DNA of 64,000 nucleotides from Aquimarina latercula DSM 2041 (lineage in GTDB: Bacteria > Bacteroidota > Bacteroidia > Flavobacteriales > Flavobacteriaceae): positions 124,001 through 188,000 of the forward strand of contig NZ_KE387185.1 of the NCBI RefSeq assembly GCF_000430645.1. Direction: 5' to 3'. Below the pieces are notes generated by a model that was not told the DNA's origin, did not search any database, and worked only from the letters and a program-made list of their open reading frames with translations. Each line of letters starts with the position of its first letter. Within the stretch, counting starts at the first letter, position 1. The position numbers were made by a program, and so were the translations under genes. This document shows, in pieces, positions 10,701-19,152 of the stretch.

Positions 10701-10865
10701 ATGGGAGATTTTGGACCAACGGAACAAGATATAGCTGTAAAAAATGAACTTACCAAACAGATTAATGAGCAACTAAACTCTTTTGATAAATTAATTTCGG
10801 AAGAAATAAAAAGCTTTAACTCAGAATTCAATACCTTGCAGCTTAATTATCTTTTTGTAGAGTAA
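7758..10865 (+). CDS. Large secreted VPS10/sortilin-like BNR-repeat protein
   Basis: 1035 residues with a signal peptide (about 1-24, ending LNAQ). The first 750 residues are a beta-propeller region with many BNR/Asp-box motifs of the S-x-D-x-G-x-T-W type (for example TTDGGRTWE, SIDGGKTWN, SDDGGETWS). The last 280 residues include a Lys-rich helical stretch (about 880-1000) of coiled-coil appearance. Proteins of this class are annotated as glycosyl hydrolase-like or sortilin-like; no catalytic residues can be assigned. Unlike the other BNR protein here (23414-27100) it lacks a T9SS sorting domain. hemJ begins three bases after its stop. Confidence 0.85.
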   Translation: MYSRIFTLTLIAILMIGNFSSLNAQTFNEELYDALEYRLVGPFRGGRSAAVTGVPGKPNLFYFGATGGGVWKTTDGGRTWENISDGFFGGSIGSISVSKSDPNVIYVGGGEKTLRGNVSSGYGVWKSVDAGKTWNQSGLPKSRHIPRIAIHPTNPDIVYAGVLGNIYKPTQDRGVYKSIDGGKTWNKVLFANQNAGAVDLTLDPNNPRILYASTWNARRTPYSLSSGGNGSALWKSTDSGKNWKEISKNKGFAKDTLGIMGVTVSPVNSERVWAIVENKEKGGVYRSDDGGETWSQLNSDRSLRQRAWYYSRIYADPKDKDVVYVVNVSYHKSKDGGKNFSSFRAPHGDHHDLWIAPENPKRMVIGDDGGAQITYDGGETWSTYHNQPTSQFYRVTTDNSFPYRIYAAQQDNSTIRINHRSTGWSISEDDWESTAGGESAHIAIDPKDNDIVYGGSYDGFLTRVNHKTETVRSISVWPDNPMGHGAEDMKYRFQWNFPIMFSKHNPNRLYTFSNQVHVTENEGQSWKVISPDLTRNDPSKLKSSGGPITQDNTSVEYYCTIFAAAESPIKEGLLWTGSDDGLVHVSKDGGKNWSNVTPKGMPEWMMINSIEPSSFDEGTCYIAGTRYKSGDFAPYLYKTTNYGQSWTKITSGIDGEHFTRVLRADPKRKGLLYAGTETGMYISFNDGISWKPFQLNLPIVPITDLVIKDNNLIVATQGRSLWIIDDLTVLHQLSNSLKTQENILFKPKNTYRMRGGGRKGSKTEGTNHPSGVITYFNLKNFDKEKDTVSLTYFNTKGDTIKSFSTKSKEKKDKLSDLKKGANQFNWNMRGAGAEKLKGMILWWANLDGPKAVPGNYKVSLNVNGKKVSQPFTILADPRAEATAQQMQQQFDFITSVNEMVDKAHQSIKKIRKINNQLKSFSKQYKDDDKTKDLVTKAKDLQKQFGEIEKALYQTKNRSGQDPLNFPIKLTNKLGHLNSLVGMGDFGPTEQDIAVKNELTKQINEQLNSFDKLISEEIKSFNSEFNTLQLNYLFVE

Positions 10866-10868
10866 TAC

Positions 10869-11420
10869 ATGCAAGAATACTATAACTATATAAAAGCCCT
10901 GCACCTAATCTTTGTTATTACATGGTTTGCAGGGCTTTTCTATATCCCTAGATTGTTTATTTATCAAATCGAAGCCTCTCAAAAACCTTCTCCTGATAAA
11001 GAGATTTTAGGTAATCAACTAAAATTAATGGCTAAACGCTTATGGTATATTATCACATGGCCATCAGCGATATTAGCAACAACTTTTGCCATTTGTCTTT
11101 TGATTTTAAGGCCTATGCTTTTAGATCTTCCTTGGATGCACGTAAAACTAGGGTTTGTTGTTTTACTAATTATATACCATCTTAAAAGCCATCAGATATT
11201 CAAACAACTACAAATTGGTGTTGTTACATGGACCTCTAATCAAATGAGGTTATGGAATGAAGGAGCTACCATTATACTCTTTGCTGTTATATTTTTAGTA
11301 ATTGTTAGAGATGCAGTTAATTGGATTTATGGAGTTGTTGGTATTCTATTGCTTGCTATTTTATTAATGCTTGGAATAAAGTTTTACAAAAGAATAAGAG
11401 AAAAAAATCCAAATGCTTAA
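10869..11420 (+). CDS. hemJ: Protoporphyrinogen IX oxidase HemJ (CopD-like membrane protein)
   Basis: 183 residues with about five membrane segments. The N-terminus, KALHLIFVITWFAGLFYIPR, is the HemJ hallmark and includes the conserved His; the next segment begins RLFIYQIEA. HemJ oxidises protoporphyrinogen IX, the step before ferrochelatase, in the inner membrane. The gene is three bases after the BNR gene stop, suggesting cotranscription, with hemH 6.5 kb upstream on the same strand. Databases often name this family only 'CopD family protein'. Confidence 0.88.
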   Translation: MQEYYNYIKALHLIFVITWFAGLFYIPRLFIYQIEASQKPSPDKEILGNQLKLMAKRLWYIITWPSAILATTFAICLLILRPMLLDLPWMHVKLGFVVLLIIYHLKSHQIFKQLQIGVVTWTSNQMRLWNEGATIILFAVIFLVIVRDAVNWIYGVVGILLLAILLMLGIKFYKRIREKNPNA

Positions 11421-11441
11421 AAATATAGTTTCCCATTACAA

Positions 11442-11987
11442 TTGAGCTTTTTCCCAAAAACATATTCAATAAAAAATAATCATACTGTCACAATAAGACA
11501 AGCAGTATCTGATGATGCGTCAAATTTATTAAAACTAAAACTTCAATATCTAAAAAATACTGAGACGCTCCCTTTATTTGAAAACGAATATCCAAATGAC
11601 ATTGATCAAGAGAGAGATTTTATAGAAAGGTTTCAGTCAGAGAAAAACAGTATTATTTTGGTAGCCTTATGTGATGATGTAATGATCGGAAATATAGATC
11701 TCACAGGAAGTTGGCGAAAAAAAATGGAACATACTGGAATGATCGGAATGGGAATTCATACGCAGTGGCAAAATCAAGGCATTGGAACATTATTGCTTCA
11801 AAACGCAATAGATTGGGCACATCAAAACGAAATATTAAAAGTAATTTGGTTAGAAGTATATGAAAGTAATCAATCTGGAATTGCTTTATATAAGAAAACT
11901 GGCTTTACACAATCAGGTATTATTCCTAATTTCTTTCTAGAAAAAGATGTATATATTGATAAAATTATTATGTACAGAGAGGTATAA
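11442..11987 (+). CDS. GNAT family N-acetyltransferase
   Basis: 181 residues from a TTG start; no ATG occurs before the conserved domain, which begins near residue 12 (HTVTIRQAVSDDA). The acetyl-CoA pyrophosphate loop is visible as QWQNQGIGTLLLQ (the Q/R-x-x-G-x-G/A motif), followed by the family KVIWLEVYESNQSGIALYKK segment. GNAT enzymes acetylate amines of small molecules or protein N-termini; the substrate is unknown. It follows hemJ by 21 bases. Confidence 0.88.
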   Translation: MSFFPKTYSIKNNHTVTIRQAVSDDASNLLKLKLQYLKNTETLPLFENEYPNDIDQERDFIERFQSEKNSIILVALCDDVMIGNIDLTGSWRKKMEHTGMIGMGIHTQWQNQGIGTLLLQNAIDWAHQNEILKVIWLEVYESNQSGIALYKKTGFTQSGIIPNFFLEKDVYIDKIIMYREV

Positions 11988-12052
11988 CTACTAAAAATCA
12001 TCTAGATCACGCCTAAAATCATTCTCAAGAGCTTCACCTCACTACTTTTATG

Positions 12053-12060
12053 TATCTTCG
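12053..12060 (+). promoter_or_regulatory. Possible -7 element for the yicC-gmk-nadD group
   Basis: TATCTTCG differs by one base from the Bacteroidota -7 consensus TAnnTTTG and lies 33 bases before the yicC start. No convincing -33 TTG is present at the usual distance. Such octamers arise by chance. Confidence 0.35.
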
Positions 12061-12093
12061 TGTAATTTTTTAATCCAGTACTGATATAAGCAT

Positions 12094-12960
12094 ATGATCA
12101 AATCAATGACAGGTTTTGGGAAGTCTATCCTTCAACTTCCTACAAAGAAAATTACTATTGAAGTAAAATCTTTAAACAGCAAAAACTTAGACCTAAACAC
12201 TAGAATACCTTCTCAATATCGTGAAAAAGAGCTGGAAATGCGTAAAACCATTGCTAAAACCTTAGAAAGAGGTAAAGTAGACTTTAGTTTATATGTAGAA
12301 GTAACTGGAGAAGAAAACTCTACTAAAATCAATGAATCTATAGTAAAAGATTACATGAAACAACTAGGTTCTATCTCTGTTTATGCTAAGCAAGAAGAAT
12401 TAGAGTTGATAAAAATGGCCGTTCGAATGCCAGATGCTTTAAAAACAGAGCGTGCGGAAGTTGATAAAAAGGAATTTGAAGCTATAAAAGGAGGTTTATC
12501 TGATGCTCTTAAAGCTATAGAAAACTATAGGCTTGATGAAGGAAAAGCTTTAGAAAAGGATTTTATTACTCGCGTTAAAAACATTGGGGATTTACTTGAA
12601 AAAGTAATTGCAATTGATCCAGAGCGTATCGAAGTAGTTAGAGAACGTTTACACAAAGCAGTCTCTGAATTAAAGGAACAAGTTGACGAAAATCGTTTTG
12701 AACAAGAATTGGTATATTATTTAGAAAAATTTGATATCACAGAAGAAAAAGTACGACTTGCCAACCATTTAGAATACTTTACTACCACTATAAATACTAA
12801 AGATTCTAATGGTAAAAAATTAGGATTCATTACACAAGAAATTGGTCGAGAGATTAATACTATTGGAAGTAAATCTAATTATGCTCCAATGCAACAACTG
12901 GTAGTTCAGATGAAAGATGAATTAGAAAAAATCAAAGAACAGTTGCTAAATATTTTATAG
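12094..12960 (+). CDS. yicC: YicC/YloC family endoribonuclease
   Basis: 288 residues, close to the usual length. It has the family N-terminus MIKSMTGFGKS and a C-terminal DUF1732-type region ending in an EIGREINTIGSKSNYAPMQ segment, which is strongly conserved and includes acidic and His/Arg residues implicated in RNA cleavage. In Escherichia coli YicC participates in small-RNA and mRNA decay. Here it heads a run with gmk and nadD, an arrangement in which yicC commonly precedes gmk across bacteria. Cytoplasmic. Confidence 0.92.
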   Translation: MIKSMTGFGKSILQLPTKKITIEVKSLNSKNLDLNTRIPSQYREKELEMRKTIAKTLERGKVDFSLYVEVTGEENSTKINESIVKDYMKQLGSISVYAKQEELELIKMAVRMPDALKTERAEVDKKEFEAIKGGLSDALKAIENYRLDEGKALEKDFITRVKNIGDLLEKVIAIDPERIEVVRERLHKAVSELKEQVDENRFEQELVYYLEKFDITEEKVRLANHLEYFTTTINTKDSNGKKLGFITQEIGREINTIGSKSNYAPMQQLVVQMKDELEKIKEQLLNIL

Positions 12961-13031
12961 CGATTTAGGACTATATTTTATAAAAAAGTGGATTTACATA
13001 ATCCTTTACCCTTCTGGTAAAATTTATATAG

Positions 13032-13604
13032 ATGAAACAAGGAAAACTTATAGTATTGTCTGCACCATCAGGCAGTGGAAAAACTACTTTAGTTAAATAT
13101 TTACTACATAAAGAAGAATTAAATTTAGATTTTTCTATTTCTGCTGCTTCTAGAGAACCGCGAGGTGCAGAAGTACACGGAAAAGATTATTATTTTCTTT
13201 CTTTAAGAGAGTTTAAAGACAAAATCAAAGCAGATGAGTTTTTAGAATGGGAAGAAGTATACCGAGATAATTTTTACGGCACCCTAAAAAAAGAAGTGCA
13301 ACGTATCTGGGACAAAGGAAAGCATGTAATTTTTGATATTGATGTAGTTGGAGGATTAGATATTAAAAGAATCTATCCTGATCGTACATTAGCTATTTTT
13401 GTAAAACCACCAAGTATTGAAGAATTAAAAATTCGCCTTAAAAAACGTAAAACTGAATCAGAAGATAAAATCAATATGCGAGTTGCCAAAGCGTCTACTG
13501 AATTAGCTACTGCTCCACAGTTTGATGCTATCGTTACCAATGATGATTTAGAAAAAGCAAAAGCAGAAGTGTTACAACTAGTCAAAAAATTTATTTTAGG
13601 ATAA
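13032..13604 (+). CDS. gmk: Guanylate kinase
   Basis: Converts GMP and ATP to GDP and ADP, an essential step in nucleotide metabolism. 190 residues, normal length. The P-loop is APSGSGKTT (11-19), the GMP-binding region includes SREPRGAEVHGKDYYF, and the lid contains RLKKRKTESEDKINMRV. It sits 71 bases after yicC and 13 bases before nadD on the same strand. Confidence 0.97.
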   Translation: MKQGKLIVLSAPSGSGKTTLVKYLLHKEELNLDFSISAASREPRGAEVHGKDYYFLSLREFKDKIKADEFLEWEEVYRDNFYGTLKKEVQRIWDKGKHVIFDIDVVGGLDIKRIYPDRTLAIFVKPPSIEELKIRLKKRKTESEDKINMRVAKASTELATAPQFDAIVTNDDLEKAKAEVLQLVKKFILG

Positions 13605-13617
13605 ATATAGATTTCTA

Positions 13618-14199
13618 ATGAAAAAAATAGGTTTATACTTCGGAACATTTAACCCTATTCATGTAGGTCACTTGGCTATTGCGAATCATATGGCAGAATA
13701 TTCTGATCTTGATGAAATATGGATGGTCGTAACACCCCATAACCCTTTTAAAAAGAAGAGCTCCCTATTGGATAATAATCATAGATTAGAAATGGTCTAT
13801 AGAGCTACCGAATCCTATCCTAAACTAAAACCAAGTGATATTGAATTTAAACTACCTCAGCCAAATTATACAGTTCACACATTAGCACATCTACAAGAAA
13901 AGTATGATAACCATCAATTCAATTTGATTATGGGAGAGGACAACCTTAAAAGCTTCCATAAATGGAAAAACTACGAGGTTATTCTAGAAAATCACAATGT
14001 TTATGTATATCCTCGAATTTCTGAAGGCATAACGGATCATCAATTCAAGAATCATATTAAGATTCAAAAAGTCAATGCCCCTATTATGGAAATTTCTTCA
14101 ACCTTTATACGAAAAGCCATTTCTGAAGACAAAAACATCAGACCACTATTATCCAAAGAAGTGTGGGAATATATTGATGAAATGAATTTCTACAGATAA
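13618..14199 (+). CDS. nadD: Nicotinate-nucleotide adenylyltransferase
   Basis: Adenylates nicotinate mononucleotide to deamido-NAD in NAD synthesis. 193 residues with the nucleotidyltransferase motif GTFNPIHVGH (9-18, HxGH) and the distal SSTFIR motif (160-165). The start lies 13 bases after gmk. The last 10 bases overlap the end of the convergent outer-membrane gene on the other strand. Confidence 0.95.
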   Translation: MKKIGLYFGTFNPIHVGHLAIANHMAEYSDLDEIWMVVTPHNPFKKKSSLLDNNHRLEMVYRATESYPKLKPSDIEFKLPQPNYTVHTLAHLQEKYDNHQFNLIMGEDNLKSFHKWKNYEVILENHNVYVYPRISEGITDHQFKNHIKIQKVNAPIMEISSTFIRKAISEDKNIRPLLSKEVWEYIDEMNFYR

Positions 14200-14744
14200 C
14201 CTAAAAAATTCTTATGTAAATTAAGAACTACAGAGAATTGATGTGTTCCTATATCAGGAAACGGATTTCCATTAGTTGATATATTGTAACCATAAAATAT
14301 ATTTACATCACCGAAAATACCTAGACCAATCTTAGGGGTAATTACAAAATCATTAGTGTCAAAATTAGTTTGGTATTTTCCCTCTACACCAAGATTTAGT
14401 AAAGGGATCATATTTATTTCATATCCTATTTTTACTCCATAAACATCATTACCACTTATGGGAGTCCATTCTATAGCAACATAATAATCATTAGAAAAAA
14501 AACCAACATCACTATAAGTGCAGGTATGTCTTGATAATCCAATTTCTGAATAAAAAGAATTCTGAACACCTGCACCAACTCGTGCCGAAAATCGTTTATA
14601 GGTAGTAGAAAGAGAATTTGTCCTATACCCCATTTCTGTAATGCTATCTTGAGATTTTGAATTTACTCTTGATTTATCTTGGCCAGAAACAAATGAAATA
14701 TAAAATAAAGTAATTACAACTAGGAAGAAACCTTTTCTTTCCAT
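14190..14744 (-). CDS. Putative outer-membrane beta-barrel protein, unknown function
   Basis: 184 residues. A signal peptide (about 1-21, ending FVSGQ) precedes alternating hydrophobic/aromatic strands rich in Gly, Tyr and Asn (for example VGAGVQNSFYSEIGLS, YGVKIGYEINMI, PKIGLGIFGDVNIFYGY), and the protein ends in a hydrophobic aromatic strand, as expected for a small beta-barrel. No named family is recognised. The gene starts six bases downstream of the crotonase stop, suggesting cotranscription, and its 3' end overlaps nadD by 10 bases in convergent orientation. Confidence 0.65.
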   Translation of the reverse strand: MERKGFFLVVITLFYISFVSGQDKSRVNSKSQDSITEMGYRTNSLSTTYKRFSARVGAGVQNSFYSEIGLSRHTCTYSDVGFFSNDYYVAIEWTPISGNDVYGVKIGYEINMIPLLNLGVEGKYQTNFDTNDFVITPKIGLGIFGDVNIFYGYNISTNGNPFPDIGTHQFSVVLNLHKNFLGYL

Positions 14745-14750
14745 AACAAC

Positions 14751-15530
14751 TTATTCCCCAGGAAAATCAGCTTTTCTTTTTTCTAAAAACGCCGTAGTTC
14801 CTTCTTTAAAATCCTCTGTTCCAAAGCAATTGCCAAACTCTTTTATTTCTGTTTTAAAACCATTCACACCATCTTCATAAGCCGCATTCACCGCATTAAT
14901 TGCAGCACCTATAGCTACCGACGAATTTCTCATAATTTTACTTGCCAACTTTTCTGCAAGCGGTAACAATTCTTCTTGTAAAACAACATGATTTACTAAT
15001 CCATAATTTAAAGCCTGATTAGCATCAATCATTCCTGCTGTCATAATCATTTCCATAGCTCTTCCTTTACCAACCAATTGAGGTAAACGCTGGGTCCCTC
15101 CATATCCCGGTATTACCCCTAAAGACACTTCTGGCAATCCCATTTTAGCATTATCACTTGCAATCCTAAAATGTGCAGACATAGCTAACTCCAATCCGCC
15201 ACCAAGTGCAAAACCATTTACAGCTGCAATTACTGGTGTTGATAAATTCGCGACAAAATCAAAAAGTAATTCTTGTCCCTTAGCTGCCAATTGACCTCCT
15301 TGATCAACAGAAAAATTAGCAAATTCGCTAATATCAGCACCAGCTACAAAAGCCTTTTCTCCACTTCCAGTTATAATAATTACTTTCGTTTTAACATCTT
15401 TATTTGCCTCATCAAACGCATCGTGTAATTCCTGAATTGTTTCTTTATTTAATGCATTTAATTTTGATGGACGATTAATTGTAATCGTTGTTATACCGCT
15501 ATTGTGAGTTGTGAGAATATTATTATACAT
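14751..15530 (-). CDS. Enoyl-CoA hydratase/isomerase family protein (crotonase)
   Basis: 259 residues, the usual length for a single-domain crotonase. Oxyanion-hole motifs are FVAGADISEF (61-70) and ALGGGLELAM (108-117). Both catalytic glutamates of true enoyl-CoA hydratases are present, Glu114 and Glu134 (in GLPEVSLGVIPGYGGTQRL), supporting hydration of trans-2-enoyl-CoA in fatty-acid or amino-acid breakdown. No other beta-oxidation gene is adjacent, although a PaaE-like reductase begins at 63439. Cytoplasmic. Confidence 0.9.
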   Translation of the reverse strand: MYNNILTTHNSGITTITINRPSKLNALNKETIQELHDAFDEANKDVKTKVIIITGSGEKAFVAGADISEFANFSVDQGGQLAAKGQELLFDFVANLSTPVIAAVNGFALGGGLELAMSAHFRIASDNAKMGLPEVSLGVIPGYGGTQRLPQLVGKGRAMEMIMTAGMIDANQALNYGLVNHVVLQEELLPLAEKLASKIMRNSSVAIGAAINAVNAAYEDGVNGFKTEIKEFGNCFGTEDFKEGTTAFLEKRKADFPGE

Positions 15531-15546
15531 TATTTATATTGTTTGT

Positions 15547-15753
15547 TTATTGTTTTAAATCTCTTTCGAAGTACAAATAGAAATACATGCCCAATCCAAA
15601 ATCTTCTACATCAGTAGACACCAATCTCCATCCATCTTTAGCATAAAGATCTAATTTTTCCTGAATATCTTTGGAAGAAGATTTTAAGATATGTTCTTTA
15701 TCCAAGGTAAGTTTTGAATAGTAAATCAAAGATTCTAATTTATACTCTTTCAT
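15547..15753 (-). CDS. DUF4177 domain-containing small protein
   Basis: 68 residues with the DUF4177 pattern: an N-terminal strand (MKEYKLESLIY), a helix (QEKLDLYAKDGWRLVSTDV) with the characteristic GWRLVS core, and a final strand (MYFYLYFERDL). Function unknown; no signal peptide. It lies 17 bases from the crotonase gene and 25 bases from the histidine kinase, all on the minus strand, so it is probably cotranscribed with them. Confidence 0.75.
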   Translation of the reverse strand: MKEYKLESLIYYSKLTLDKEHILKSSSKDIQEKLDLYAKDGWRLVSTDVEDFGLGMYFYLYFERDLKQ

Positions 15754-15777
15754 GATTTTTTCGTTAATATGTTCGTA

Positions 15778-17235
15778 TTACAATTTTGGGAATTTCACTT
15801 TAAAAACTGTTCCCTTTCCTTCTTGAGATGTAAAGGTAATACTTCCGTTATACGTTTCCACAATATTTTTAACCATACCCAGTCCTAACCCCATACCACT
15901 ACTTTTGGTTGTAAATTTGGGTTCGAATATTTTCTTTTTGTTTTCTTCGGTAATCCCAACTCCATTATCAGCAACCGTAATCACAACATCATCTTTTTCT
16001 GTAAATACATTTACCATAATTTTCGGAGTATGATCCTCTGATATTGCTTGTATTGCATTTTTTACCAAATTTGTTACCACACGTATTAATTGGGTTCTAT
16101 CAAACTTGGCAATAATTTCTTCTTTTTCTGATGGAAAAACAATGTAATGTTCATTAAAAATATCCAAAGCCAACCCCACAATTTTTACAACATCCAAAGT
16201 TTCACTTTTCTGCGCTGGCATTTGAGCAAAATTAGAAAATGCCGAAGCTATTGAACTCATAGTATCAATTTGTTGGATTAATGTATCACTATATTCTTTT
16301 ACTTTTTTCTCAATAGTAGGATCGTTAGGATCAAACTTACGCTCAAAACTTTGAACAGTCAATCTCATAGGAGTAAGTGGGTTTTTAATTTCATGAGCTA
16401 CTTGTTTTGCCATTTCTCTCCAAGCGGCTTCCCGCTCACTTTTAGCCAACATTGCAGCACTTTCTTCTAATTCATCGATCATACTATTATAGGCATTCAC
16501 AAGTGAATAAATCTCATCACTAGAATCACCTATTCTTATTCTCTTATTACGTTTATCTAAACGGGTCTGATCTATTGTATCAGAAATAGTTTTTAGAGAT
16601 CTAGTTATGTATTTTGATAAAAAATAAGCTAAAACTATTGCAATTAAAAGCATTAATAAATACACTTGACCCAATCTTGTAAGAGATTCCCATAATTCAC
16701 GAGAAAAGAAATTATCATCTTCTAAGTATGGTAAATTAAGGATCGCTAAAGGTTTTGATTTATAATCCTTGATATATGTGTAAGAGGATAAAAAATGTTC
16801 TCCATTTTTTTCTGAAACTCCTAGGTATCTTTTTTCATATCCACTACCTAAAGTGTCGATAATATGTTGGTTAAGCTGTTTATCAACCGTATCATTAACA
16901 AAAGTCTCTTCGGATTTAACCAATAGTTTACCAGATAGACTATAAATATTAATTGGTAATGTATGCTCTTGAGATATTTGATTGATTTTCTTCTTCTCTT
17001 TAAAAATTAGAGCAACGTTCTCTTCTATAACAGGATAGGTAGTACTACTTAATGCATTATTTATAGCTATTTTAATCCGTTCTTCCTTTCTTTCTAATCG
17101 CTCACGATGATATTCTTCTGCTTCTTCTTTATATTGATATACAGTAATAGCCGCAACCAATACAGAAGCCAACAGAACTAACACGGTCATAGAAATAAAA
17201 ATCCTCGTTCTAAGAGAGAGTTTGGTAAGCTTCAT
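15778..17235 (-). CDS. HAMP-domain sensor histidine kinase (NtrY-like)
   Basis: 485 residues. Membrane segment one is at about 9-30, a periplasmic sensor region at about 31-185, membrane segment two at about 190-210, and HAMP at about 210-265. The phosphoacceptor is His281 in QVAHEIKNPLTPMRL, an NtrY/PAS-less class signature. Later boxes are NLVKNAIQAI (N), DNGVGI (G1) and SSGMGLGLGMVKNIV (G2). No response regulator gene is adjacent, so it may act with an unlinked NtrX-like partner or as an orphan. It is divergent from the ABC ATPase gene. Confidence 0.9.
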   Translation of the reverse strand: MKLTKLSLRTRIFISMTVLVLLASVLVAAITVYQYKEEAEEYHRERLERKEERIKIAINNALSSTTYPVIEENVALIFKEKKKINQISQEHTLPINIYSLSGKLLVKSEETFVNDTVDKQLNQHIIDTLGSGYEKRYLGVSEKNGEHFLSSYTYIKDYKSKPLAILNLPYLEDDNFFSRELWESLTRLGQVYLLMLLIAIVLAYFLSKYITRSLKTISDTIDQTRLDKRNKRIRIGDSSDEIYSLVNAYNSMIDELEESAAMLAKSEREAAWREMAKQVAHEIKNPLTPMRLTVQSFERKFDPNDPTIEKKVKEYSDTLIQQIDTMSSIASAFSNFAQMPAQKSETLDVVKIVGLALDIFNEHYIVFPSEKEEIIAKFDRTQLIRVVTNLVKNAIQAISEDHTPKIMVNVFTEKDDVVITVADNGVGITEENKKKIFEPKFTTKSSGMGLGLGMVKNIVETYNGSITFTSQEGKGTVFKVKFPKL

Positions 17236-17349
17236 AGTATTCTTTGAGACGTAAATATAACAAATATCACACCAAAAAAACTTTAAAACAACGCTAGATT
17301 ATAACCTAGCTACCTTATGTTTTATAGGAGGTAATTGACTAAATTTACT

Positions 17350-17357
17350 TAGTTTTG
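17350..17357 (+). promoter_or_regulatory. Possible -7 element very close to the ABC gene start
   Basis: TAGTTTTG matches TAnnTTTG exactly and ends five bases before the ATG. If used, the transcript would be nearly leaderless. No -33 TTG is present at the expected spacing, so support is limited. Confidence 0.3.
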
Positions 17358-17362
17358 ATACT

Positions 17363-19051
17363 ATGGACAATGAGCCTTTACTTTCTGTCAAAAACCTAAA
17401 TGTTTCTTTTTCTTCAGAAAAGAAAGAAATACAGGTACTATATGATATTTCATTTGATATAAAGCCCAACGAAATACTTGGTGTTGTAGGGGAATCCGGT
17501 AGTGGGAAATCAGTTACTTCTCTGGCAGTTATGGGATTACTTTCAAAAAAAACAGCAAAAGTTTCTGGTGAGATTTTCTACCGTGATAATGACTTACTTG
17601 ATTTTGACGATAAAAAATTACGTTCTATCCGTGGCAATGAAATTGCCATGATTTTTCAAGAACCTATGAGTTCTTTAAATCCTTCAATGAAATGTGGCAA
17701 GCAGGTTATAGAAATTTTATTACAACATACTAAGTTTACCAAGTCCGAAGCCAAAGAAGAAGTACTCTCTTTGTTCGAAAAAGTAAAACTTCCAGATGAA
17801 GTTCGTGCCTATAATTCTTATCCTCATGAACTAAGTGGTGGCCAAAAACAACGTATAATGATTGCCATGGCAATTGCGTGTAAACCGAAACTACTTATTG
17901 CCGACGAACCTACTACCGCACTAGATGTTACAGTACAAAAAGAAATCATTAGTTTACTCAAAGAGCTTCAGAAAGAATACAAAATGAGTATTCTATTTAT
18001 TTCTCATGATTTATCATTGGTTTCTGAAATTGCTGACAATGTTTTAGTAGTTTATAAAGGAAAAATGGTAGAACAGAATACTACTTCCGAAATCTTTAAT
18101 AGCCCTCAAAAAGAATACACAAAAGCATTAATTTATGCAAGACCATCTTTAGATATTAGGTATAAAAGATTACCGACCATACAAGATTATCTAAACGATC
18201 AAAAAAAAGAAAGACAACAAATTACCAAAACAGACAGAGAAGAGCATCATAAAGAATTATATAGCAACACACCATTGCTAGAAGTAAAAAATGTAGAAAA
18301 AACATTTTTCTCTAAAGTTGGTTGGTTTGGTAAAAAGGAGTTCAGAGCAGTTGACGGAGTTAGTTTTTCGTTATACGAAGGTGAAACGCTAGGTCTTGTT
18401 GGAGAATCCGGATGTGGAAAATCTACTTTAGGAAATACCATTCTTCAATTGGATAAAGCTGACCAAGGAGAAATTTTATATAAAGGTCAGGATCTAACAG
18501 AACTTTCTCCATCATCTATACGAGTTCTAAGAAAAGATATCCAATTGATATTTCAAGATCCATTTGCTTCACTAAACCCTAGAATGACTATTGGTAAGGC
18601 AATTATGGAACCCATGAAAGCTCATAAATTATATGCTGATGATACTGAACGTAAAAAAGAAACAATTAGCCTCTTAGAACGAGTTGGACTGGATCCTTCA
18701 TATTTTAATCGATATCCTCACGAATTTAGTGGCGGGCAGCGTCAAAGGATTGGTATTGCCAGAACCATAGCCCTTCAACCAAAGTTAATCATCTGCGATG
18801 AATCCGTAAGTGCTCTTGATATATCAGTTCAGGCTCAAGTTCTTAATTTATTAAATGAATTAAAAGAGAAATTTGGATTTACTTATATATTTATTTCTCA
18901 TGATCTTGCTGTAGTAAAGTATATGTCAGATCAATTATTGGTTATGAACCAAGGTAAAATTGAAGAACAAGGTGATGCAGATATTATCTACGAAAACCCT
19001 AAAAAAGAATACACAAAAAAACTCATCAATGCCATCCCAAAGGGTATTTGA
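17363..19051 (+). CDS. Fused two-domain ABC transporter ATPase (DppD/DppF-like)
   Basis: 562 residues containing two complete nucleotide-binding domains. Domain one has Walker A GESGSGKS and signature LSGGQKQRI. Domain two has GESGCGKS and FSGGQRQRI; both have Walker B and H-loop segments (FISHDL). Each domain ends in an oligopeptide-type C-terminal extension (for example NPKKEYTKKLINAIP). This corresponds to the peptide/nickel importer ATPases fused in one chain, or to the microcin C exporter YejF type. No permease or binding-protein gene is adjacent, so the partner subunits must be elsewhere. Confidence 0.9.
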   Translation: MDNEPLLSVKNLNVSFSSEKKEIQVLYDISFDIKPNEILGVVGESGSGKSVTSLAVMGLLSKKTAKVSGEIFYRDNDLLDFDDKKLRSIRGNEIAMIFQEPMSSLNPSMKCGKQVIEILLQHTKFTKSEAKEEVLSLFEKVKLPDEVRAYNSYPHELSGGQKQRIMIAMAIACKPKLLIADEPTTALDVTVQKEIISLLKELQKEYKMSILFISHDLSLVSEIADNVLVVYKGKMVEQNTTSEIFNSPQKEYTKALIYARPSLDIRYKRLPTIQDYLNDQKKERQQITKTDREEHHKELYSNTPLLEVKNVEKTFFSKVGWFGKKEFRAVDGVSFSLYEGETLGLVGESGCGKSTLGNTILQLDKADQGEILYKGQDLTELSPSSIRVLRKDIQLIFQDPFASLNPRMTIGKAIMEPMKAHKLYADDTERKKETISLLERVGLDPSYFNRYPHEFSGGQRQRIGIARTIALQPKLIICDESVSALDISVQAQVLNLLNELKEKFGFTYIFISHDLAVVKYMSDQLLVMNQGKIEEQGDADIIYENPKKEYTKKLINAIPKGI

Positions 19052-19152
19052 TATAATTACCACAACATTTCTTTTTAAGAATTATCATCACCAATGATGT
19101 TTACTTATTTGTTTATAAGCACACCAAGTTTTAAATAACAAAACTTAACGTG

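Noticed and set aside
14190..14199. Ten-base overlap of nadD with the convergent outer-membrane gene
   Set aside because: Short convergent overlaps are ordinary in compact bacterial genomes.
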